A stretch of DNA of 64,000 bases, from positions 35,384-99,383 of the forward strand of contig JAECUM010006720.1 in the NCBI GenBank assembly GCA_016617855.1, given 5' to 3'. Made by a program: the position numbers and the translations under genes. Under the pieces are notes generated by a model. That model did no database searches and had not been told where the DNA came from. It was given only the letters and a program-made list of their open reading frames with translations. Positions 48,320 through 61,330 of this stretch are shown one piece after another. This DNA comes from Megalonaias nervosa. Lineage: Eukaryota > Mollusca > Bivalvia > Unionida > Unionidae. Within the stretch, counting starts at the first letter, position 1, and each line of letters begins with the position of its first letter.

Positions 48320-50760
48320 TTTGGCGACTTTGAAGACATGGTTGCAGAAGAAACTGCTCCGTGTATGCAAGGCGGCTCCAGACCTTCGAACCGAAAATTT
48401 AACCTTGTACGTCATCCAGATAAATAAGCATATGGAACAAAAACACGTACCATGTGCAGTCGAGTATATATTATGCTGTTCTGCCAATGAAACATTGTTG
48501 TCGGAGTATAAGCAGCACCGCGACGAGGACTGCATCGTGTGGTTCTTTGAACAACTTGTACCTGAATGGCATCGTGTTCAGGACATTCGCAGAAATCCAG
48601 CTCCGATGATTCCATTGACTTACGGAGAACGAAATAGATACAACAGCGCATTTGTGAGGCAACGTTCGAACATGACAACAAACGTCAAAAGGTGACGGAC
48701 CACTGTGGATGACAGGAAAGTTCACAAGGGCTGCCCATGCTGGATGTGAATTCATCTGCAACGGCCAACCTTTGCTACCCGTGATCGCTCATAACCTGCA
48801 TTAGTATGACAAGCACTTCCTCGTGGCCGCGTTGAGCGATTCCCAGCTGAAAGCCGTCCTGGACACCATCGAAAGCACATGTCGATTTCCGTAGAACAGT
48901 TCGTTGATTCGCTCCAGTATATGTGGTCGTCGCCCCACGTTTAGAAACCTGGAAAAAGACTTTGGCACTAAGGCAGACCGTTGAAAGAAAAAGGAGTTTA
49001 TCCGTACGAGTAAATCTATGCCTGGTCTCATTTTGAAGAAACCTCGTTGCCTTCCAAATACACATTTTACTCCTCGTCGAACCTGGGAAACATCAGCGAT
49101 AACGACTACAATAACATATGCAAGACCTGGTGGGAAATTTGATTGTCACACCATCTGCGATTATCTCGACCTATACCTGAAAACGCACGTGCTCATTGTC
49201 GTTGCACATGTTCGAAAATTTCAGGAAGACGTGCCTGAAACATTACCGTCTGGATCTTCATTGGTACTTCTCTGTGCCCAGGCTAGCATTTGATGCCTTA
49301 CTGCAACAAAGTGGAACTACCTCGGAACTCTTTACCGATCCAGACATGTTCATGTTCACGGAAAAAAAAGACGCGACATGGAATCTCCTTCGTGAGCAAA
49401 ACAACATGCCGTGGCCAACCACAAATACATGACCGGTTACGATCCAACTAAACCACACGTGTACATCATTTACTTGCACGCAAATAACCTCTGTTGGCTG
49501 GTAAGGTCACAGCCACTTTCCACAGGCAGATTTCATTGGTTATCCGGAAAGCAGTTTCTGGAGGAGATGCACCGTGGCATCGTCGATGATCCAGGGAAAG
49601 TGTCCGATGGCTATTTCGTTGAATTCGATGAATTCGATATTCACTATCCGGAACACCTGCACGAGCTCCAAAATGATTATCCGTTCTGCGCGGAAAGAGT
49701 TCTTGTGGACAGTCATTCTTTGAGCTAATAGCAACAAGAACTCAAAACGATGTTTGATATCGGAGACCCCAAAGTGAAAAAACTTGTACCAAACTTGTGT
49801 CAAACCTGCGCGACAAAAAGAATGACATCTTCCATCATCGGGCGCTGTTACAGGCGCTACGCCATGGACTAGTTCTTGAAAAAGTTCATCGAACGTTTAG
49901 GTTTAAACAGGCCCCGTGTATGAAAGATTATATTGTCTTTAACACTCAGAAGAGAACTCAAGCCACCAAGAATTTCGATTAGGATTTCTTCAAACTTATG
50001 AAAAACATCGTGTTCGGAAAAACTATCGAAAACAAATGAAAAAGAAAAAACATCGAGGTCGCCAATAATGTCGAGGACGAAATAAACTAGTAGGTAGTAG
50101 GCTATGATGCCTTTGTTAAAGTGAAAATATTTGATGAAAATCTGGTCACGATCGCGTCCAGAAAAACAACGCTTAAACTCGATAAACCGGTTTACTTTGG
50201 AGCGGCTGTGTTAGATCTAAGGTCCTCATGTGCGAATTTCATTACCATTTTTTCTTATAAAGATATACAATAGCTTTGCAAAGCTGCTCATGATGGACGC
50301 GGACTCACTAGTGTCAGAAATCGAAACGTGAGATTTTTACCAAGATATGTTCGACCACAAAGAACTTTTGATCTCGGTGATTACTAACAACATAGTTTAT
50401 CGCACTGACAACAAAAAGGTCATCTGAAAGTTCAAAGACAAAACCAATGGGAAACCTATCACGGAATTCATTGGGCTCAGAAGTAAAATGTCCAGCTTGA
50501 CCCTCGATGACGGACACGTTAAGAAAAAAACCAAAGTGGTAATAAAAGCGGTCATTGATAAAACGACCACGTTCGATCATTATCGGTAAGAACGTCAGTG
50601 CAGCCTCAAGTATTACTCGATGAAATCACTCCGATCTCCCTCGCATCGACTCTCGATGGTTCTCATCAACAAGAAAGGATTATGCGTGTTCGACAATAAA
50701 AGATACTGCTCATCACGTGATCTCTTTAAAAAGTGAGCCAAACTTCATAATCGATCAACG
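48320..50760 (+). pseudogene. Polinton-type protein-primed DNA polymerase B relic
   Basis: About 800 codons of a family B, protein-primed polymerase can be followed over 2.4 kb with many frameshifts. Segments in order are: a Cys/His block with KVTDHCG near 48690; an exonuclease-like PVIAHNLH near 48780; EKGVYPYE near 48990; SNLGNISDNDYNN near 49085 and YLDLYLKTHVL at 49161; TDPDMFMF near 49335; YDPTKPHVYIIYLHANNLCW at 49438-49498 (family B motif A region); LVPNLC and HHRALLQALRHGLVLEKVHR near 49785-49890; KDYIVFNTQKR at 49923; a motif-B-like KNIVFGKTIENK near 50001; MCEFHYHFF near 50230, and motif C as an LLMDADSL-like stretch near 50287 (Asp-x-Asp kept). It closes with TDNKKV, FIGLRSKMSSLTLDDG and INKKGLCVFDNKRYCS ending about 50712. 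Function is lost. No other Polinton genes were seen next to it. Confidence 0.85.
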
Positions 50761-51262
50761 TTCAAACTCTCAGTAAGGTTAGTCAAACCTCATCAGCGAT
50801 CCACCTTCAAAACAGTAAGCCAAAACTCTGAAAAGTGAGCCAGAACTCTTAAAAGCCTCATCGGTACAAACTCTTCATCGATCCACGCTAAAAGAGTGAG
50901 CCAGAACTTTCAAATGTCTCAGCAATAGAAACCTCATTATCGAACCACGTTAAAAACTCTCACTGATCCAAAATTGATCATTGATCCATGTTCAAATAAA
51001 AAGTGAGCCAAAAATCTCAATAAAGTTAGCCTGAACTTTTTCATCGATTTACGCTCAAAAGGTGAGCCAGAACTCTCATCGATCAAACTTCATCATCGAT
51101 CCAAACCTGATCAATGATCCACGTTAAAAAAATTAAACAAAACTCTAAAAAAGTGAGCCAGAGCTCTAAGCGATCCAAACTTCATCCTTGATCCAAACCT
51201 CATGATCGATCCAAAATGTGCGCCATAACTACACGTTACAAAAAATGTGTGCCAGAACTATT
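50715..51262. repeat. Degenerate minisatellite (gtgagccagaactct / gatccaaac motifs)
   Basis: Directly after the polymerase relic, gtgagcca(g/a)aact and tcatcgatccac(g/a)(t/c)t motifs alternate about ten times at irregular 40-80 bp spacing, with decay to gtgcgccataact at the right end. No ORF. It may be the inner end of the Polinton or an expansion that arose at the junction with the LINE tail. Confidence 0.7.
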
Positions 51263-51269
51263 CTTTTTA

Positions 51270-51545
51270 CATACTACTCATATATTCTGTCGATCACCTA
51301 AAAAATTTTCAAGTATCTACTTACCCAATTACCCTTTATACGTACCGTTTACATCACCCAATGAACCTTGATATATTATCTTCACAATCTCCATGTTTTG
51401 TTTTTGTTTTTAATCGCTAGTTGATCGCGAAGCACTTTTCATAAATAATTTATCATATAAAATATTTGTGGCTTTATATAGACTGAAAGTGCTGGTGCAC
51501 CTTATCATTCCAATCAGTCAGTCAATACAATTTATGCACATCTTT
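51270..51545 (+). mobile_element. LINE 3' end, second copy
   Basis: Matches 35325-35560: caattaccctttata, accgtttacatcaccca, tttttgtttttaatcgcta and agtgctggtgcacc, then an aatcagtcagtcaata tail. No ORF2 precedes it; the polymerase relic and minisatellite sit where ORF2 would be. Confidence 0.75.
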
Positions 51546-52344
51546 ATGTACATTGGTCAATAAGCCTATGTAACTACATACAGATATTTTTCAGCATCAC
51601 AGCAATTGTATATGAATGGTCTGCAAAATGCTAAAAGGAAAATTTCACATATTTATCTAGTTCAACTTATTAAAAGCTGTAATCACGAATCAGATATTTG
51701 TATCTACGATCATTAAGAACCTTAAATATACAGAGCTTCGGTAAAACAGTTTTAGGCACAACTTCTTAAATACGATGTCAAAGGTGGCGTTGTCAGTTCT
51801 TGCTATTCCGAAGATTGGACTACCCTAAAGATAATTTTAGTTCATTAGGTATGTTTAAGTTCGTATACATGCATATATAGGCAAACATAATATGATAAAC
51901 ACAGCTTGAAAGTAGCAAAAGTATCCCTTGCGATTAGGAGCTCTATTTAAGTTTTGCACAATTCTTGTCTTTTGCTGTTTGAGATTTGTGTGGTTACGTC
52001 ATATCCGGGGTATCATGATAGTGCTAACGATTACTTGAAACTAAGAGGAAAAAATTGTCTTGGCTTTAGAAAGCTGTGGTTTGCAGATCAGTTAAGTAAT
52101 ATTAATAAAATCAGATCCTAACCCTAACCCAACTAGTAACTAACTTTTATGAAATTATCCTTTTTAGCTACTACCTTTTCTTTTTGTAACTATTTTGTTC
52201 ACTGTAAGCAGTGACCTGTATTGGGATTACTAACAAATTTGAAGCTATTGATATCCGATTTTATTTTTAGAGAACATGCAAAATACAATGATTTGTTATC
52301 CTAATTACACAAAGCTCTAGTTTCTGCAGTCGTTTACTAACAAG

Positions 52345-52367
52345 ATCAGCCACGTTAAAAATCCAAA

Positions 52368-52402
<35 letters not shown>
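52345..52402 (+). mobile_element. SINE-1 3' tail only, with (CA)n
   Basis: cagccacgttaaaaatccaa followed by atcac and about 14 CA units matches only the last 25 bp of SINE-1 plus its tail. Unit A lacks it: A reads acaagg-tctaca at the equivalent place (about 36535). It is either an extreme 5' truncation or a partial deletion. Confidence 0.75.
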
Positions 52403-52407
<5 letters not shown>

Positions 52408-53039
52408 TCTATATCGACGATATTTTCTCTTAGTAAGTAAAACGATTTTTCATTTTAGCTGTGTTAAGTATATGATTTAGGACGACTAAATCAACACCTG
52501 ATGTTGTATTATGCTGGATAAAAAAAAATAAGTCCGAAATATGCACACTTTACCTTCATTGCATTTGTTATACTGAACGTAGGAAGCACATACAAAAAAG
52601 ACAACCACGCGATATCTTTAGTTAATCTATCACAAGCAGAAATTTTCATATGCATTGCAGATCTAAATCATGCATAAGGGGACACGCGACACTAAGCGCC
52701 AGTAGTAATCTTGAGTTCACGAAATACAACAAATGTAATGTATATATCATTGAAATGCTTTCTTTAGTGTCTAGGCCATTACACACTGTTAAATCAATCA
52801 ATAAGGACGCATTCAGCGTTTCACAGAGACATTTGTATTCCTTTCGTGAATAGAGGAATATAGCTTTTCTCTATATGAATGACCCCTCCCCCATATCAAC
52901 AAAGAAACGAACAGACGAAACATGTAGGGTACCGTATATTTCTTTTTATTCTGTGTTAATTGCAATGTTTTGTCTTTTCCAAAAGTTCCAGTAGGTTCCG
53001 AAAGCCATAAGCCTAGTTTATTGTGTGTTGTCGGTTTGC

Positions 53040-53150
<111 letters not shown>

Positions 53151-53194
53151 CAGTTCATGTTTATTTCATATTTTTAATCAACTGTGTTCTTAGT

Positions 53195-53458
53195 TTAAAG
53201 GTCACCAAAAAGACATATATAAATCAAATTTGGAGAGAGCAATACAACTTTCGCTTTGAACAGCCACTCGTTGACTCTGACAATGGTAAGATAGCGTCTA
53301 AATTCATTATGACCGCTGTAACTGACACTCAGCGTGGCGTAAACAAATGGATTGATTCTATCATTAGCACAATATGGATTAATGCAAAAAAAGTCCCTTC
53401 GATTAATTACTCGGAAAATAAACAAACGTAGATAGCATTGGAGTGTTTCGACATGCAA
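53195..53458 (-). pseudogene. Possible rhodopsin-family GPCR TM7 fragment
   Basis: The 87-codon minus frame contains YCANDRINPFVYATLS at about residues 29-44, followed by EFRRYLT near residue 52. The N-D-x-x-N-P-x-x-Y pattern and the following basic stretch match transmembrane helix 7 and the start of helix 8 of class A GPCRs. A frame upstream for TM6 could not be followed, and the residues just before (RVINRRDFFCINP) are not clearly membrane-like. It may be a relic of a 3' exon or retrocopy carried in with the B-specific block, or chance. Only this short motif supports it. Confidence 0.4.
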
Positions 53459-54640
53459 CTACGTGAGAAACGGGAATCCATATTACCAAGCGCAAGTGGG
53501 ATAAAATCCATTATAGCAAAATTGATAAATCAATAAAGAGCAAATGTCATGGAAAAACTAAGTGATGACTCAGATGACTCCCCCCAACGTAACTGATGAT
53601 GACACCCTTGCCAACGATTTTGAGGGCCTTAATAATTTTGAAATAATTTCTCACTATCACACTTATCACAGTCACACCATGTAACAATTCAATCACCAAA
53701 GGCCTTTATGGAAATTTGTCACTTGTAGCCATTGTTATTTTGAATTTATATGTACATGTAGTCGGGTATATGTCTTTAGAGCTTGATTGCTATCTTCTCG
53801 TAATTCTGCAATTTCGAATGTTATATGTTTGGGATAACGACTGACTAAATGTTGTAATAGTCGATGTTTTCCATAGAAGATTACGTTTATTGCGCGTAGG
53901 AATTCTTTAGTGTAATATTGTGTCCATTAGTTCATAGTACTTAATTTTGTCTCCTCATTTGTACATATACTATGCTATGAACCTTTAGCTAAGTTAAATA
54001 ATTTCATTCATTCCATGTCCAAAAGGTTATTCAAAATGTCAAAAATCTAAAAATAATAGAAACATTGGGCCGGATTTTTTTCTAAATGACCTCTTTTTGT
54101 GTCACATATTGCTAAGATTGATCTTCAGATGTAATGTATAAGTGAATTTTGCAATGACGTAAAACTTCATTTAGATGCATTAAAGCAAAAAATAATAATA
54201 TGTAACCCTCCTGGAACGGATACTTGGTGGTGTATTTGTTCTTTCATCCGCATTTCCTTGAGTGGGGGAGTTATACACACTCGAGCATAACCTTTCAGCG
54301 CAACGACCGTACGAAATCAGCAAATTAAAACCTTACAAACAAGGCACTCAAGAGCTGGTGACTGGCGTAACAAGTGTCTTGATTCTAACTATGTACCAGC
54401 ACCCATACCACTTCATTTGCAACCAAGTATAAACAAATCGATTTATCATTATGAGTATGAATTATGGAAAGTGATATTTTCAATATGAGCAATACGGATC
54501 ATTCAATCACTAGGCTAAGATTGCATGTAGCCACACTTTAATCAAGATTGATAAATCAATTTTTTATCCACTTACACGTTGCAAATATGACCTTGTAGAA
54601 CTAGGCCTAAACACACTCTCACTTGACTTCTACGTTTCTG
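53459..54640. other. Non-coding remainder of the B-specific block
   Basis: Nothing recognisable; no ORF longer than about 60 codons of interest. Confidence 0.4.
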
Positions 54641-55971
54641 TGCTAAAATTCCAACAAAGACCTTTTCACGATAAATAATACTATATTAGGCTTTTGTTTG
54701 GAAACACTGTGCATTAACAAGAATATGTTAATGAGTGCAACGGGGTGAATCGCTCGTCCGCATGAGAAAATAAAAACAAATACATTTGATGTTATTACTG
54801 TTTTATCAGATTTAATCGATTGATATCATATGAAAAAAAACAAAACAATAAGTATTTAATATTTGTTAACTTTAAACTTTCACCGGTTCTAATTATGAAA
54901 AAAAATTATATCGTATCCAATGTTACAATTCGATACTGGGTACGCAGCTCTAACAAAGTGTGTAATGACTGAGGAGATTTCTGATTCATAAAGTTGTTGG
55001 AAATTTATATTTTCCGTCCTGGAAATATGGCAAGCGTTGCTATTACTATTACAATGATACACCGATGAATGAACCACTCTGATTGGTAAGTTCAAGAGTT
55101 TTCATTTGCAATATTTGACTAAACTGTGGCGGATTTAGGGTGTTTCGCAAAGTTTGAATAATGCAGGTCTGACATAACATATTTCTGGTTGTTGCCGGTT
55201 TTGCGGTAGCTCTTGAGACAGTTTGGATTTTTGTATGCACAGATGTGTATAGCCTGTGTGTCTGAAATAGTGTTTTAGTTTAGTTTCTTGTATATTTCCT
55301 CACGCTTGAGTTTAGGGGATAGGTTTGGAAGTAAAATTGTGCAAGCTAGTTTTCACGGCCTTTTTTCATTTAGATACTCAACTTTCAACCGCAACTGGTG
55401 TCCGTAAAAATCCATTGCTCATTTGGCGCAAGTTCAACCAGATGGGGGTTATAAAAATAAGGTAGAACGTACAATCAGGTCACAAAAACCACTGAGACGT
55501 TTGTTCTTTTAAAATTTGTAGATAAAGGACACCTATCTGGATATAAATGGTTTTGGTATATTCTTGTTTTTTTTTTCTTTTCATTGCATGCGTTTGTTAC
55601 GTGTTCCCATGTCCTTGTTTCCGTCTGTCTTGCTTAAACAATGAATATTCTAAATTTAGTTCACAATCTTGCTCTAATGAGGTATAACCCCACTTGATGT
55701 TTCTGTGTTCTTCACCCCCTACTCCGTACCCCAAAGTGCAACATATTTTTAAATCATAAAGTGGTTAATACAGTTGATGGTGTGTTAGTTCTCTATAATG
55801 AGGATTATTCATGTGATCAGCACTGATGGTCTCTGCAGTTTGGGGTTATATGATACCCTTTCATTCGTGAGCTCCACAAAATAGCTCGACTTCATGTGCT
55901 CATTTGTGTCTGTCTTTCTCGAAATGTTTTGATGGTGTGTCGTCAGATTTGGAGAGACCTAATGATGTTTG

Positions 55972-56451
55972 ATGAGTGAAGTTCTTGTCATATATCTGTT
56001 GCTGTTGTTTAATTTGATAACCACTTCGTCAAGCACAGCAGAAGACAACAAGTGTTTCTGCTTTATAAAAGTAGTTCCGTGCGCTTGGACACCTTTTTGT
56101 AGACAACCAGGCGGAGACAACCAGACTGAGATAAGAAAAGTATGGTTAGCAATTCAGCTAGATTTATTGGTCGCATGGGTTAGAATAGTTCGTATACAAA
56201 TCATTGTGGCTGGATATTTGGGTCTTTTCAACACAGACACAGTTTATGTAAATCCATTAACCGGGAAATCCAATAAACTACTCCTCTATGAACAGATCGA
56301 ACATGATATAATTATTGCCACCACCCCCATCCCGCCCTCCCATCTATCCACAACAAAGAGGTCCATAACATTAAATACTACTAACCTGCCTTCGACTAAC
56401 CACACGTTTTCTCATGTTAGAATCTGGCATATACAAAAACGTGAGCACTGA
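55972..56451 (+). CDS. Unassigned 159-codon ORF with signal-peptide-like start
   Basis: From the ATG at 55972 the protein starts MSEVLVIYLLLLFNLITT, a good signal-peptide-like hydrophobic stretch, then Ser/Thr/Ala residues and a Cys-containing part. A stretch WLAIQLDLLVAWVRIVRIQI near residues 63-82 could be beta strands. I considered a degraded discoidin/fucolectin-type fold, but the match is too weak to claim. The equivalent place in unit A (from the ATG at about 38103) keeps the signal-like start but loses one base near 38162 and meets a stop at once. Further stops follow in A. No intron signals or polyadenylation site were identified. It could be a lineage-old secreted-protein exon or a chance frame. 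Confidence 0.3.
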   Translation: MSEVLVIYLLLLFNLITTSSSTAEDNKCFCFIKVVPCAWTPFCRQPGGDNQTEIRKVWLAIQLDLLVAWVRIVRIQIIVAGYLGLFNTDTVYVNPLTGKSNKLLLYEQIEHDIIIATTPIPPSHLSTTKRSITLNTTNLPSTNHTFSHVRIWHIQKREH

Positions 56452-56738
56452 AGAAAGAATTTATCCTGGTCGTCCCGACAAAGGCGAAAATGATGCATGT
56501 GTCTTACTTTATGTGCAATTTACGTTCATGTGAGAAATAATTTCTTTAGAGAAATTATTCCTCACGTGACATCCTTTAGTTTTGTAATGTTCTTGGAACA
56601 AATACAAATGATTATGTTCAACCTCTAATATTCATTACACTTAAAATACATAAGAATGCTTTTCTCTTAACATTTCGATTAATACATTGCTTTTGTTCTA
56701 ATTATTTTATGAATGTTATTTTGTGAACAATTTTCAAG

Positions 56739-57972
56739 ACTTATAGGTCACTGCATTTGTATGGGAAAATATGAACGAGTTTTTTGGATGGTTATACTGC
56801 ACGATCTTGGGAGTGCAGTATATCCATCTTAGAAAACGAGTTCATATTTTCCATACAAATGCAGTAAACTTTCTATAATATGCTCATTTTCTTATTCTAC
56901 CTAAGGCTTAATTATATAAACAAAAATACACTACAAGAAACTAAGTAATTGAATTTATGTTGTATTCCAAACTAAATGCACAAGCGCAGATTCATCAGTA
57001 AACAACAACAACATTATTAATGCGCACATAACTCCGCCAAGATAAATTTGAACTTAGTTGCACTCTAGACATCACTTTCGAAAGAAAATGGCGTTTTGGT
57101 CTACTTAAATTGAAATTTAGAGTCATATTGTGAATGAATACGCATTGCAACAACTTTTCCATTTAGTCTGGAATGAATGGATTTAGATATTTTGTCGATT
57201 CTGCTAAATTTCGTGATAATGACTGGATTTATCTGTGTCAATTCTACATGAAGTACATATGATTTCAGCAGCAAGGGACCAGCGTGTTGACATCTGCAAG
57301 TGTGTTTCTGTTCTGTCGCTGAATGTTTGGAATGATAATGTGGGAAAAATATGAAGGCTTTCAATTATAATTATCAAAAAGACGTATTTCATTTTGAGTG
57401 CACTAAGGAGGATGTAATTGCACTTGGAATGTAGTCGAAATTAGGCCTACAGTACAATTTCCAAATGTGTAATCAAGCTTTAGAACCCATGACATGGCTC
57501 ATGTAATTCGGATTTGCAGAACTAAGAAAGTACATTTTGAGTAAATTCAGGATGTAAAACTGTAAGTATATTATTTGCCATTCTTATTACCAGCTCAAGA
57601 AGACACGTTTATGCCTTGTCACTTGCATGTTATTTGTAGGGACCCAGGAATTTTATTACCTGTCTGGCGTATATTGCTAGCCTAAATCCTAAACATTGTA
57701 TCAAAAAAGTTAACGCGGAATATTGCAAAGCAGCTGATATGTGGCAGTCCACAAAACAACTGCTTTAGTTCATTCAGAAACAAATTTAATCAACCAAACC
57801 GTAAAGCTTCAACTACATGAGAGTACATGATTTGTTTGCAAAGTAGCTCCTAATACACTATTGGGCACACGTGTCGTGCACGTGAGTGCAATAAGAAGGT
57901 GTTCAATATCGTAAAATATTGCACGATTCTGACAATATAAAGTTAACGGAAACAAAAATAAGCATATAATAA
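56739..57972. mobile_element. Hairpin-bearing dispersed element, copy 2
   Basis: Full-length partner of 16091-17349, with the same left hairpin (56746-56869). Shared landmarks include aactccgcc, gaaagaaaatggcgttttgg, ggaggatgtaattgcac, tgacatggctcatgtaattc, cactattgggcacacgtg and gttaacgga. Unit A has uninterrupted sequence here (gaacaataaatattttta at about 38838), so the element inserted into B after duplication. The minus ORFs over it are not conserved in copy 1. Confidence 0.85.
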
Positions 57973-60900
57973 TATAATATTTTTATTCCTTTTTTGGTTG
58001 AAAAATGAAATTTAATTCTATTCTACACGTAACACTGGTGATTAAGGCTGCAAAAGGTCACTTAGTTTACAATATTAAATATACTAGTATAATCGGGCCA
58101 CTCCACATCTATTAATGAACCATTTCCCAAGAAATTTTTTTTTTTTTTTTAATTTTTTTTTAAAATTTCGTTTTCTTTAATGCTTTTAAATTTTCCATGT
58201 CTTCTTCATTAAGGATACATAAATTTTATATCTTATAACACAAATCAGAAAATAATGTCAAACGATATTTACCAAACACTATATCCTGCATGAATTTCGC
58301 AAAATGTACTTTAACAACAGCATAGTATGTCAAAAGAATCAAGGTCAATTTAGTACAACTCAGGCTGTATACCGGAATGACGCAAAACATATATGTATTG
58401 TATGCAACTGTTAAAAAGACAATATAGTTTTATTTAAGGAAATTAAATATAAACATACACAAACATCAAAACATACTTGCTGCTCGAGAGTAGGAGTTTT
58501 ATTAACATCGGAAACTGGGGGCAATAGCCATTGTGTATTCTGGATAGACGTAAGTATTGAATCATACAGTGACAATAGCATCTAGTCTCCAAGCTGTAAT
58601 GGAATAATTGATGCTAAATATCAAATGGGTGTGATTAACTGGGGCGATTAACTGCACAGATCATGAAACATTTTCTTGTGTTATTCAGTTTTGTACAAGC
58701 TAAACACCATGGTTGATCCAAGGGTTACCGGCGCCCTAGGGGAACTATGACTTTGCACCCCATCCCCATCCACAAAGAAAAGTAATTACTTTTGTCTATT
58801 ACAGTGCCCCTTAAAGACTTGCAGCCGAGGAGACCGCCTAGTTCGTCTATATGGTTGGGCCGGCTGGATGACACTCTGTTGACTCTCAACATCCAACACT
58901 TCGTTAGCTAATCACACAGACACACAGTTGTCTTTATACCATTTTATGAACAATATCAACTATTCCTATCCCTTGGAAAGGGACAGTTGACTCACAGAAT
59001 GACGCTCTTGCATTTTTAAAACTTGCTAAATTCTATTGCTTTTTCTGGTCATCTAGACGCAACCCTTGCACACTACCTGAGATAGGATTTATGTGCGCAT
59101 AGGCATTATTCGTTCATTTATTTAACGGTGTATTGTATATGAATTACGTATTGTACTGACTACATGCTTTGGCATACGTCGAATCAATACAGGTTCTATT
59201 CTGATAATGCAGATCTGATTTTGGCATACGTCAAATCAATACAGGCCAATTCTATTCTGTTCTGATAATCCCGTTCTAATTGTGCTTGCACGTCTTGCTA
59301 TCTGCATCATCTCTGTTGTTATCAAGATAGAGAACCAGCTGGCTTTTTACGTACATACTCGCCTTTATATTTAGGTATGTATGTACCTAACTGTATCTAT
59401 TTACCTAGATTCATTAGCAATCATCCGTTTGAATGAAGAAACCTCTTCTACTTAACTATGTGCCTTTCTGCCTTCTGATCTACACACTAATATATCTAAA
59501 TACCTACCTACCTACCTACTTGCATATATATGACTCTATGTTAGCTGTTGGTGTTTCCATCTCGACTACAAGGTACTAAAACAAATAAACTTCCTTCGTT
59601 CGTCTAGGTTTCCATTGCTAAACATACGAGCCTGAAATGTTATATTGGCATTAATACACTATTTTGTATATAAAATATATCCGGAAAATAGTATTACTCA
59701 CTAATTCTTTTAAGTCCAAGGAGTTATGGTCACCAATATATAAAACAGTATGGTACTTGCCCCATAACAAGGAAAGTGAATAAAGTTTTTGTTTACATCT
59801 GAACTAGCATCCATAATTTATAATACGTTTTTTTACACACTTAAAGGATGAAGGGTCGACAGATTGTAAAAACTTTTTTTAAAAAAACTTGTTTTAGTTT
59901 ATTTACCTGTTTCGGCATGGAACGCAGATATCAAAATAATATTCAAATATACTTGAAATATGTTTTGTACATTCATATCGCATTAGTAAATTATGTATTG
60001 ATTGTATGACATGTACTGTTCGCAAAGTAGTACATCTATCCATTCTGTATCGCTATATAGAATTCCCAAGCAGAAAAGATTCCAAAACACTGTAAATATA
60101 CTGACAACATTACACCTTGAATTTAGATGCTTTGTAATGGATAGGTCTCCAAAATAGCTAAACAAACTGGTTCTAAATATAAAATTTATAGTAAGATACT
60201 GAAATATATCAGTGAAAGTAAATGATATTGCCGCAGTGGCGATATAACTGTTATCACTCTTGGAACTATTTTCTTTTTTCATTTAGGAACTATATCTTGC
60301 CCGATATGTTTAATTCAAACCCATGTTTTTATATATTTAGGCCTATTTATTGTGTCATTCTTTCTGCTTATTCAATCTCACTCCCTTCCTCCTCCCCTAC
60401 ATCAGAATGTACAGATGTTAAAATTTATCAGCAGTAGATTATTTAGTGTACATTTATGAAATGAGATGCCATCAAGAAATGCCTAAAAACGAACTCCGAA
60501 CAGCACGGAGTAGACTCCATATATGAACGACTTTGTAATTAACTTTCAACATGAATAATGCAAACTGTCAGTTACGGAATTTACATGACCTGTTGCAATG
60601 TGTTACCAACATAATATTGGAAACCTATAATATGATAGGACAAACACTACACGTGTTCTAGAAGAAAAAATATCGCCATTAAACAGTTACAGAAGTTTGG
60701 AAGTTGTATCACAATCTTGTTTGAAAAGGATCGATAAATCAGCCGTTCATTAGTGTTGATTACAAACATAAATGATGTGACAATCGAAAAGTCAGTACAG
60801 TGTCTTCTAACGAGGTAGACTGAAAGCATGCCAAGGTCACACACAAATTTATGTTTGGTTGTGGGAATGAACAAAATGAAGTAAAATAATCTTTACAAGT

Positions 60901-61258
60901 AAACACAATCATCAAAATATTTTGTCTAACAATGCTATGCATGTAAGTCAGATATAACCGCTCAATTATGTTTATAGTTACCCCACCCCAATGGTAGTAT
61001 GAAACATGTTAAAAAATTTAATGTCTTCATTTTCGTATGAATACAGTCATTATTTTGACAAAATACTCACTTTGAAGCATATGTACAAACTGAAGTTTTA
61101 AAAATTCGCTGTCCCAAAATTATTGTAAAATTTAGGAAACTTTTATCGACGTAGTAACGCAGCTGTTAATCGCATTGGTAAAGGATGGAGAAAACCCAAA
61201 CCAATCGACACCTTTTGACTTTAAAACTATATATTAAAATAAAAATCTACGTCTTTCA

Positions 61259-61259
<1 letters not shown>

Positions 61260-61324
<65 letters not shown>
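61260..61324. repeat. (TA)n microsatellite, about 33 units
   Basis: The equivalent place in unit A (about 42128) has only gtatataaaa, so the tract expanded in B after duplication or collapsed in A. Confidence 0.95.

Positions 61325-61330
<6 letters not shown>

Noticed and set aside
48320..50760. Intact host or mitochondrial DNA polymerase gene
   Set aside because: The segment order and motifs fit protein-primed Polinton polymerases, and there are many stops and frameshifts without splice-site logic.
52125..52140. Telomere-like cctaaccctaaccc
   Set aside because: Only two units within unit B; too short to mean an internal telomere.
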